DNA from: Rebecca billardiae RCC1528
Taxonomy: Eukaryota; Haptophyta
Direction of reading: 5' to 3'
NCBI GenBank assembly: GCA_965240325.2
Contig: OZ251245.1
Coordinates: forward strand, 62,001-126,000
DNA length: 64,000 bases
Shown: positions 49,741-58,110 of the stretch, piece after piece
Numbering within the stretch: the stretch's first letter is position 1
Layout of the letters: each line of letters starts with the position of its first letter
The notes under the pieces: generated by a model
The model's database searches: none
What the model was told of the DNA's origin: nothing
What the model saw: only the letters and a program-made list of their open reading frames with translations
Position numbers and translations under genes: made by a program

Positions 49741-52700
49741 GTCTCCCTGGGCGCTGGGCGGAGGCGGCGCGTTTGGCGGCGGCGGCGGCGGCATGCCCGG
49801 CGGCGGCTTCCGCGGTGGCGGCCCCGTGGGCGACGCGGGCGCCACCACGCTCTCGTTCGACGGCGGCGGCGCCGGCGGCGCCGCCGGCGGCGCCGCCGCG
49901 TTCGGAGCGCTGCTCGCGGCGGCGGCGGGCGGCGGCGGCGGCGGCTCGGGCGGCGGCGGCGGCGGTGGCGCGCTGCCTGGCACGATGGCGACCACCAGCG
50001 GGCACTCTGGGATCGTCGGGCACAACGACGAGGAGGGCGGGCCGTGCGAGGCGCGCGGCATCCTCGTCGCCATCGACGTCGAGTTCCGAGGCTCGGACGC
50101 GCAGCGCGCCATCGCAGGGGACTGGTGGCTCGCGTTCGGCCTCGCGGAGGCGGGCGCGCTGCTCGGCGCGGACCTCGCGGTGTTTGACGCGCGCACGCGC
50201 ACGCTGCGTGACATGCACACACGCGACACGCCCGAGTTCAAGCCGGTGTGCGCGGCTGGCGGGCGGCGGGTGGGTGCCGTGCTGCGCGTGTGCGTGTGCG
50301 CGTGTGCGTGGCACGCCGCGCCGCCCGCGCCGCCCCTCGCGCCTCCGCCCCGTGCGCCCGCCCCTCCCTGACCCTCCCCGTACCCCCAACCCCACCCCTA
50401 ACCCTACCCCCCCAACCCTAACCCTCTCCTCCGCGCAGGACCGGTGCGAGGACTGGGAGCTCGTCGGCGTCGTCTCGAACAAGGCGGTCTTCGACGGCGC
50501 GCCCGCGTTCAGAGCCACCGTGCGGATGCGCCGCCGGCTGCGCTCGCCGGACGACGCGCAGGACCGCCACTTTGAGCGCGACGAGGCGCCGCCCTACCTC
50601 GCGACCAAGGCGCGCGCTGCCCCCCGCCCGCGCGCTGCTGGCCTGCGTGCGCGTGCGCGTGCATGTGCACGTGCGCGTGCGTACGCGCGCGCGCGCGCGT
50701 GCGTGCGGCGCGGCACTGACCTGAGCTCGGCGCGCGCCGCGCGCCGCGCGCCGCGCAGGTGATTGGGCTCTGGGGGACGGGGCGCGAGCGGCCGAGCGGC
50801 GCGGGGTGGCAGAAGTCGTTCCACCACGCGATGGCCGCGCTGCGCTTCCACGCGCCCACGTGCGCGCCCGACGTGCTGGGCGAGGCGCGCGCCGAGCCGG
50901 GCGTGAGCGTGCTGCAGCTGCGCGCGCCGGGGCACGCCGCCTCGGCCATGTCGCGCGACGACCCGTCGGCGTACACGCACGTCTGCTTCGACCAGGTGCG
51001 CCGGGCGGCGCGCGCCGTGTGCGCAGGCGGGCGGGCGGGCGGGCGGCGGGCCGCGGCGGCCGCGCGCACGGCCGAGCGCTGCGCGCGGCGCGCGCGCTCG
51101 CGCGCGCGCCGCGCGGTGGTGGCGGCTGCGCGCGCGCATGCCAGCAGGCGTGCACCCCGGCCGCGGCGTGCGCCCGCGCACGCCCTCCGCCCACCCCGCG
51201 CACGCGCGACCCCGCTCCTCTCTCCTCCTCCCCCCACCGCAGAGCACCCTCGGCGGCGCGTGGCCCGCCGGCCCCGTCCACGTCACCGCCATCGAGGCGA
51301 CGATCCAACCGCCCTCCTCCATCAAGTACGTACACCACATGACGATCAGGGGGGCGCGCAAGTCGTGCGCGGAGATCAAGGACGGCGTGCAGAACGACTA
51401 CGTGCGCGCGGGCGGGGGCAGCGCGGGCGGGCGTGCCGTGTGCGGGGGCGGCGGGGCCGCCCGCCCGCCCGCCCGCCCGCCGCGCGCTCCGCTCCGCCCG
51501 GCCCGCCTGTGTGGCTGCGCGCCACGCGCCGTGACGCGCGCACACGCGCGCGCGCGCGCCCCGCCCGCCCCTGCCGCGCGGCAGGTGCTCGACCTGCTGA
51601 TCTGGTCGAAGGGGCTGGAGCCGCTCGTGCTCCCCAAGGAGGCGGGCATCCGGCTCAACGGCGAGGGCGGGTACGTCGGCTTCGTCATCGAGTACCACTA
51701 CGAGCTGTCGGGCGCGACCGAGCCGGTGCGCGACCGCTCGGGCATGGACGTGCTCTGGACGAAGCAGGTGCGTGTGCGTGTGTGTGCGTGTGCGTGTGTG
51801 CGTGTGTGCGTGTGTGCGTGTGCGTGTGTGCGTGTGCGCGTGCGTGTGTGCGTGTGTGGGCGTGTGTGCGTGTGTGTGTGCGTGTGTGCGTGTGTGCGTG
51901 TGTGCGTGTGTGCGTGTGCGTGTGTGCGTGTGCGTGTGTGTGCGTGTGCGTGTGTGCGTGTGTGCGTGTGCGTGTGTGCGTGTGTGCGTGTGTGCGTGTG
52001 TGCGTGTGTGCGTGTGCGTGTGTGCGTGTGCGCGTGCGTGTGTGCGTGTGTGGGCGTGTGTGCGTGTGTGTGTGCGTGTGTGCGTGTGTGCGTGTGTGCG
52101 TGTGTGCGTGTGCGTGTGTGCGTGTGCGTGTGTGTGCGTGTGCGTGTGTGCGTGTGTGCGTGTGCGTGTGTGCGTGTGTGCGTGTGCGTGTGTGCGTGTG
52201 TGCGTGTGCGTGTGTGCGTGTGCGTGTGCGTGTGTGCGTGTGTGGGCGTGTGTGCGTGTGTGTGTGCGTGTGTGTGTGCGTGCGTGCTTGCGTGTGTGCG
52301 TGTGGGCGTGTGCGTCTGGGCGTGTGTGCGTGTGCGTGTGCGTGCGTGCGTGTGTGCGTGTGCGTGTGGGCGTGTGCGTGCGTGGGCGTGGGCGTGGGCG
52401 TGGGCGTGTGTGCGTGTGCGTGTGTGCGTGTGTGCGTGTGCGTGTGTGCGTGTGTGCGTGTGCGTGTGTGCGTGTGTGCGTGCGTGTGCGTGCGTGCGTG
52501 CGTGCGTGTGCGTGTGCGTGCGTGTGTGTGTGCGTGCGTGTGTGCGTGTGTGTGTGCGTGCGTGTGTGCGTGTGTGTGTGCGTGGGCGTGTGTGCGCATG
52601 CATGCACGCGCCACGCACTGAGCGGCATGCCGGGCCGCACGGCGGCTCTGCCGTGGAGCGCGCCGCCGCCCCACCAGCCAATCCACCCACCCACGCCCCC

Positions 52701-53576
52701 CCCCTGCGCCCGCGCACGCACACTTCCGCCCTCTGCGCAGCTGCGCGCGCATGACGCGGGGGTGCTGCAGGTGGGGGACCCTGGGGTCTCGCTGTACGGC
52801 AAGCCGCTGCTGCCCGGGCTCTCGCGGCACATCTTCCAGTGCCCGTCCTCGTGCACCGCCAACGGGCTCAAGCGCGGCGACAAGGCACGAGACGCGCCCA
52901 CCCCGCCCACCCCTGCCGCACCGCCCCCCGCGGCGCGCGACGCGCCGGCGCGCTGCAGCCAGCACGCGCGCACTCACGCGGGCGCCGCGCCGCCGCGCCG
53001 CGCCGCGCCGCGCGCTGCGGTGGGCAGATCACGGTGTTCAAGCGCACGCTGCACATGCACTCGCACGGCACGCGGATGGCGACCGCGCTGATGGGCCGCG
53101 ACGGCGGCGTCAAGCGCGTCGACAAGGCGAGCGCGCACACAGCGCGGTCGCCCGTGCACACCACCCCGCTGCCACGTCGCGCCAGCGCACCCAGCCAACC
53201 CCCGTTGCCACGTCAACCCTAACCCTAACCCTAACCCTAACCCTAACCCAGCGCACCCAACCAACCCCCGTTGCCGCCGGCGCGGCGCGTGCGCAGGTGG
53301 ACTACTACGACTTCCACTCCACCTCCGGCTTCGAGCCGCGCTCCACCGCCGCGGGCTTCGACGTGCACCGCGGCGACTGGTTCTTCACCGAGTGCAACTA
53401 CGCGACCGCGCCCTGGACGACCGCGGCGTCGCCGTCGATGCCGCTGTTCGGGTACAAGAGCACCTCGGAGATGTGCATCGACTTTCTGTACTACTACCCG
53501 CGCCAGCCCTTCTCGCCGCTGGACATGTGCGGGCCGCTCAACTACGCCGTGGTGCGCGCTCGGCGCGGCGCGTGCC

Positions 53577-53613
<37 letters not shown>

Positions 53614-54434
53614 GGGCGCGGCGGGCGGCGCGAGGGAGCGGGGAGGCGCCGCTGTGCCCGCGCGCGCCGCCGAGCCGCGCCGCTCCCCGCGCCGCTCCCC
53701 GCGCCCCGCGCCCGCGCCCCCCGCAGGTCGCCGCGAAGGAGGAGGAGGACAAGGAGAAGAAGGCCGGCCGCCCGCCCTCCAAGTCCGCGCTGCTGATGAA
53801 GCAGGCGCCGTATGCACCCGCAGCGGACGGCGGAGACTACCTCTGCCACGGCACGCACCAAATCTCGCTGCAGGCGGCGGGCGACGCGGCGATCAACCGG
53901 ACGTGGGGGCTGCCGCCGCGGCTGCCGCCCGAGGGCTCGCGGTGCGACTCGAGCGACCGGATGCAGCGCCGCGTGCGCGCGGGCTGGCGGAAGGCGAGCA
54001 AGGCGAGCGCGCCGTGGGCGGCCATGGGCGGGGGCGCGCAGCAGCAGCAGGGCGCGCCCGGCGGCGGCGGCGCGCCGTGGGCGGCGGGCGGCGGCGGTGG
54101 CGGTGGCGGCATGCCGGGCGGCGGCGGCGGCGCGCCGTGGGCGGCGGGCGGCGGCGGAGGCGGTGGCGGCATGCCGGGCGGCGGCGGCGGCGCGCCGTGG
54201 GCGGCGGGCGGCGGCGGAGGCGGTGGCGGCATGCCGGGCGGCGGCGGCGGCGCGCCGTGGGCGGCAGGCGGCGGCGGAGGCGGTGGCGGCATGCCGGGCG
54301 GCGGCGGCGGCGCGCCGTGGGCGCCAGGTGGCGGCGGCGCCGCCGGCCGCGGCGCGCCGTGGGCGGGCGGCGCGGGCGGCGCGGGCGGAGGGTGGCGCAT
54401 GCCGCCGGGCGGCGGCGGCTTCGGCCCGCGCTGA
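48836..54434 (+). CDS. DOMON plus copper type II ascorbate-dependent monooxygenase (DBM/PHM-like)
   Basis: Nine exons: 48836-50245, 50439-50609, 50759-50995, 51243-51401, 51585-51767, 52741-52884, 53028-53126, 53297-53551 and 53727-54434; all junctions keep phase 0; 1121 residues. A signal peptide ([20 protein letters not shown]) begins the protein. A Gly/Pro-rich insert fills about 100-375. A DOMON domain is at 375-530 ([42 protein letters not shown]). The monooxygenase domain carries its copper ligands: His637-His638 (YVHHMTI), His777/779/781 around HMHSHGTRM, and Met860 in TSEMC, plus [13 protein letters not shown]. It should hydroxylate an extracytosolic substrate with ascorbate and oxygen. 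The tail has four 20-residue repeats of [12 protein letters not shown] type. Introns 2, 6 and 7 have GC donors; introns 1 and 7 carry telomere-like repeats; intron 5 is a long TG/CG tract. Confidence 0.9.
50385..50426 (+). repeat. Telomere-like array in monooxygenase intron 1, next to the 3' splice site
   Basis: Degenerate CCCCTAACCCTA and CCCAACCCTAACCCT units end 12 nt before the acceptor CCGCGCAG at 50438. Sense strand is CCCTAA. Confidence 0.85.
51768..52612 (+). repeat. 845-bp alternating TG/CG tract starting at a 5' splice site (intron 5)
   Basis: The intron runs 51768-52740 (973 bp); its first 845 bp are GTGCGTGTGT-type sequence with almost perfect purine-pyrimidine alternation. Rare GGG interruptions (TGGG at 51857, 52051 and 52243) are spaced 194 and 192 bp apart, so a longer repeat period is present. 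Translated by chance it gives Cys/Val runs. Confidence 0.95.
53183..53275 (+). repeat. Perfect CCCTAA array flanked by 27-bp direct repeats (intron 7)
   Basis: Five to six perfect CCCTAA units (53215-53249) lie between two 27-nt copies of CAGCGCACCCAGCCAACCCC plus CGTTGCC (53183-53209 and 53249-53275) that differ at one base. The intron is 53127-53296 and has a GC donor. Confidence 0.9.
54070..54320 (+). repeat. 60-bp coding minisatellite (Gly-rich tail)
   Basis: Four tandem units of about 60 bp, almost identical, encode the repeat [20 protein letters not shown]. They form the end of the monooxygenase protein. Sequence identity among units suggests recent expansion. Confidence 0.8.
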
Positions 54435-54966
54435 GACCCGCGCCGCCGCCGCCGCCCCGGGGCGCGACGACCGCATATGCGCATCGTCACGTTGCCGCAC
54501 AATTGCCCGGGCAGGACGGGGCAGCACGGCCAGCACGGGGCCACAGGGCGGATGCTCACGCCGAGCCTGCTGCGGCGGCGGCAGTGATCGTCAGTCGCAT
54601 ATCAGCGCATCGCATCATTAAACTATATATAATATATATATATATATATATGCTGACGATACGATACGACTACCCGTCCGAGGAAGCGCCGCCAGCACTG
54701 AGTGAGTTAGATGGGCAGCCAGCAGGTCGTAATAAGTTCAAGCAGCAGCCCGCGCAGCAGCATCACGTCGTCATCGATATCGTAGTCGATCGCCGTTCTC
54801 CGGTTGAGCGCAGCAGAGCGCCGCGGCCAGCAGCTCGTCGTCAGCCCCGGCGACGCGAGTAGTGCCGTAGTGGCGCCGACGACGCGCTTATTGCCGGCCG
54901 CCCGTATTGCATGCCAGCTGGCAGCTGTGACTCGCGTCGCCGCGCTGGTCGAGTATAGTGATATAG
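54435..54966. other. Convergent spacer with (AT)n microsatellite
   Basis: The spacer lies between the 3' ends of the monooxygenase (plus) and the glycosyltransferase-like gene (minus). AACTATATATAATATATATA and following TA repeats occupy about 54620-54651. No gene is supported. Confidence 0.5.
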
Positions 54967-55765
54967 TCAGACCGGCGGGAGGCCACAGCGGCTGAACCAC
55001 TCCCTCCGCTGCTCCGCACTCAGCAGCGGCGCTGACCCGTTCCCCTCGCGGGGCTTCGCCCCGGCTTCTGCTCGGGCCGCGCCGACCACTCCGCTCGTCA
55101 CCAGGCTGCTGCCCCGCCTGTACGCCGGTGGCGGCAAACGCCGGCCGCCGCGCGGCGGCGGCGCCGCCTCCGCCTCCGCCTCCGCCGGCAGTTGGGAGGG
55201 GTGTGGGCGCACGCGCATCACGTACAGCGATGGCGGCGGCGCCCGCTGACCGCCCGCGCCCTCCCCCGGCGGCGCCCCCGGCGGCGCACCGCGTGCCCCC
55301 CCGCCGCCCGCCGTGCGCAGCGCGCCGTCCTTGAGCCGGATCGACGCGCGCAGCCCCGGCAGCTCGCGCACGCGCAGCCCGCTGGGCCAGAGCTCGCGCG
55401 CCCAGAAGCAGAGGGGGTACCAGGAGAAGTACCAGCGCGCGAGGCTGCCCTCGCGGCAGCGCGGCCCAGTCGCCTCGGCCCCACCGCCACCCGCCGCCGC
55501 CGCCAACGCGGTGCGGTTCTCGCGCGCGCGCGCCCCCTCCGCGCCCGGCGGCGGCGCGCGCTCCGCTGCCACCCGCGCCGCCGCCGCCGGCGTCGGGCGT
55601 GCCGCAGCCAGCAGCTCGATGGAGCGGAGAACGAGGGAGGCGGCGGAGCGCGGCATGAGCCACAGGCCGTCCGGGGGCAGCGCCTCGTCCACGCTCCGCT
55701 CCGCGCCCGCGATATACCACGACGAGCGCGGCTCGACGTACGCACACGCAGCCCCCTCCCCGCTC

Positions 55766-55806
<41 letters not shown>

Positions 55807-56382
55807 CGCCCCTCTGAGCGCGGACGCGCCGGGGTGGAGCGGCGGCAGCGGCGCGGCGTACTCCAGGTCCGGTCGGGCGAGCAGCACGGCGTCGAAGCGG
55901 AGGGCACGGCGCCGCTCGTGCAGCTCGACCATCTGCCACGCGCGCGCCATCGTCCCCCACCAGACGGCCGCCTCCGTGCGGCGGCGGCGGCAGCAGCGCG
56001 CGTCGCACTCGTAAGGCGCGCCGCCCTGCGGCGTGCCGCACGCCCACGCGCAGCGCGCGACGTGGCGTGCCTGGCTCGCGTACAGGTAGGGCGCGTCGTC
56101 CACCGCGAGCAGGTGCACGTCGGCCAGCAGCTCCCCGAACGCACTCAGCTCGCGCCGCACGCCGTTCAGCTGTGCGTCGGTCGGCGCGCGCCCGCGCCGG
56201 TCTCTGAGCAGCTTGAGGTGGACGAAGAGCGCCGAGTCAGCATGGCTGCCGAGAGGCTGGAGCACGCTCTCGCGGAAGGAGCCGAGCGCGCACGCGTCGG
56301 CGTAGCACGCGCCGGCGAGCGCGAAGGCGATCGGCCCCAGCCGGCACGCGCCCGCGTCGTCGCGCGGGCCGGCCGCCGCCAT
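54967..56382 (-). CDS. Putative glycosyltransferase-like protein (secretory)
   Basis: Intronless, 471 residues from ATG 56382. It begins LGPIAFALAGACYADACALG, a beta strand and short loop rather than a clear signal peptide. SHADSALFVHLKLLRDRRGR and a long helix follow. RFDAVLLARPDLEYAAPLPP (about 165-185) is the strand with an acidic end seen in DUF7796-type and other putative GT-A transferases. RWYFSWYPLCFWARELWPSG is a Trp-rich helix. A run of 14 Gly (near 200) and several Cys (CAWACGT, CDARCCRRRR) are present. The C-terminus RREWFSRCGLPPV ends the protein. Substrate unknown. It resembles the 8454 gene in general layout but is not a close copy. Confidence 0.45.
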
Positions 56383-56796
56383 TATTTCGCGATGAAACCG
56401 GACTCCACTACTGGGGCACCCGGGTCCGGCGCGGGAGGCCACCCTGGCGCAAACGGGCCGCTGGACGTGAGAGGTCCTTGGGTCGGCGCCGAGTTCTACT
56501 CTCATATAACCGATATATGCAGTTTTAAAGCAATATAGGTCGTCGTCCACCTAGGACGACGCCACAATCATGGGGCATGCCAGTTCTGCGCCCAACGCTG
56601 GCGCGCCGAGTTGGCTGAGCGCCGGCCTCTGACTCTGACTCTGAGACTCGCCCGCGTCATCCCGGCAGCCGGGCAGCGGCAGCGACTCCTTCCGGCCCGG
56701 CCATCCGCACGCGCCACGGCGACGTGGCGGCCGCCCTCCCCGCCGCCCTCGAGCCCGCTCGCCCGCGCGGGGGCGGCCACGCCGCCGCCCTCCTCC
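56383..56796. other. Intergenic spacer
   Basis: The spacer lies between two minus-strand genes and includes an AT-richer stretch at 56500-56560. No feature is seen beyond the likely promoter of the 56382 gene and the 3' UTR of the ZIP gene. Confidence 0.45.
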
Positions 56797-57780
56797 TCAG
56801 TACTGCTCGAGCACGAGCGTGGACGCGATCAGCGCCATCCCCGCGACGAACGCGCCGGGCGCGAGCGAGCTGCCCGCCGCCCGGTCGTGCGCGAGCGCCG
56901 CCGGCAGGAAGTCGACGCCGACGACGACGACGGCCATGCCGCAGACGAGGCCGAACATGGCGCCGAAGACGCGCGCGCGCACCGCCGCGCCGCCCGCGTC
57001 GCCGCCCGCCGCCGCGCCCTCCGCCGCGCGCGCGATCGCGTACCCGGCCGCGCCGCCCACCAGCTCTGACACGCCCGCGAACGCCGCCCAGCCGAGTGCG
57101 CGCGCGCGCGAGCGCGAGTCGGCGTAGAGCGGCGCGGCGATGCAGAGGCCCTCGGGCACGTTGTGCAGGATCACGCCGAACGCGATCCCGAGGCCCGAGC
57201 GCGCCGACGCCAGCGTCGCGAGGAACGCCGCGAGGCCCTCCGGCGCGTTGTGCAGTGCGACGGCTAGGGTCGTTCCAACCGACGCGCGGTGCAGCCCGCC
57301 GGCGGGCGCGACGTGGGCGTCGGGGCCGTGCGCGTGGCCGTGCGCGGCCATCGTGCTCGTGCCTCGGCCGTGCGCGTCCGCCATCTCGAGCTCCACCTGC
57401 GCCGCGGCGGCGTGCGCGGGCGCCGCCGCGCCGCCGTCGGCCGCGCAGCACGAGCCGGCGAGGATGTGCGTCACGCTGTGCGCGCCGAGCGTGAGCAGCG
57501 CGCCGGCGAAGAAGGAGAGCGTGGCGTGGAGCTTGGCGGCCTTCTCGTCGTCCCCCGCCTCGCCGAACGCCTCCTCGCTCTTCGCGAACAGCTCGGCCAC
57601 CGCGACGTACAGCATGGTGCCGCCGGCGAGGCCGAGCATCACGGCGAGCAGCCGCGGCGGCGGCCCCGCCGGCTTGCGCTGGAGGCAGAGGAGCGCGCCG
57701 AGCGCGCCGCAGAGAGTGGAGACGCTCGCGGCGGCCGTGAGCGTCCACGCCAGCGCGTACCCGCCGCCGCCGTCCGCCAT
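56797..57780 (-). CDS. ZIP family divalent metal transporter
   Basis: Intronless, 327 residues from ATG 57780, normal length for ZIP proteins. It should bring zinc or another divalent metal into the cytosol from outside or from an organelle. About eight transmembrane spans are predicted. TM4 carries the metal-binding signature VALHNAPEGLAAF (HN.PEG) and TM5 carries VILHNVPEGLCIAAP, the second copy of the same motif. A His-rich loop (MAAHGHAHGPDAHVAPAGGL) between TM3 and TM4 fits the family's sensing loop. The HNxPEGL pair points to the GufA/ZupT/ZIP11 branch. It is divergent from the coiled-coil gene at 58111. Confidence 0.88.
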   Translation of the reverse strand: MADGGGGYALAWTLTAAASVSTLCGALGALLCLQRKPAGPPPRLLAVMLGLAGGTMLYVAVAELFAKSEEAFGEAGDDEKAAKLHATLSFFAGALLTLGAHSVTHILAGSCCAADGGAAAPAHAAAAQVELEMADAHGRGTSTMAAHGHAHGPDAHVAPAGGLHRASVGTTLAVALHNAPEGLAAFLATLASARSGLGIAFGVILHNVPEGLCIAAPLYADSRSRARALGWAAFAGVSELVGGAAGYAIARAAEGAAAGGDAGGAAVRARVFGAMFGLVCGMAVVVVGVDFLPAALAHDRAAGSSLAPGAFVAGMALIASTLVLEQY

Positions 57781-58110
57781 CTCGCGCCTCGGTGTCGCCG
57801 TCGCCGAGCTGCCTGTTCGAATGCGCGGGCGCTTCGGCCGAGCGGGGTGTGCGGTTGGCCGCGTGATGAGCGCCAAGCTCAAAGCCACCTGCCGGCTTGA
57901 CGGCGGGCGGCTTTGAAGCGTCGCGCCGGACCAAACCTGCAGAGGCGACGGCTCACACCGGACCACGGCGCGTCGAACTTTGATGCGCCCGCCGCGCCCG
58001 CCGAAAAAAAGGAAAAGCCCGCAGGCGTAAATCTAAAAGGCGCGCGGAAACGGCGGACGTTTCGCCCTTCGCCCGGCCGCACGCCTTAGCGACGGCGCCA
58101 TCCTGGCGCC
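57781..58110. promoter_or_regulatory. Shared divergent promoter
   Basis: The 330-bp gap between the ZIP gene and the coiled-coil gene must contain both promoters. An AAAAAAAGGAAAAG purine run (58004-58017) and the sequence GTTTCGCCCTTCGCCC (58058-58073) are visible. No TATA box is obvious. Confidence 0.35.

Noticed and set aside
51698-52977. His/Thr-rich and Cys/Val-rich frames over the TG/CG tract
   Set aside because: They are translations of a simple repeat inside an intron bounded by frame-correct splice sites.
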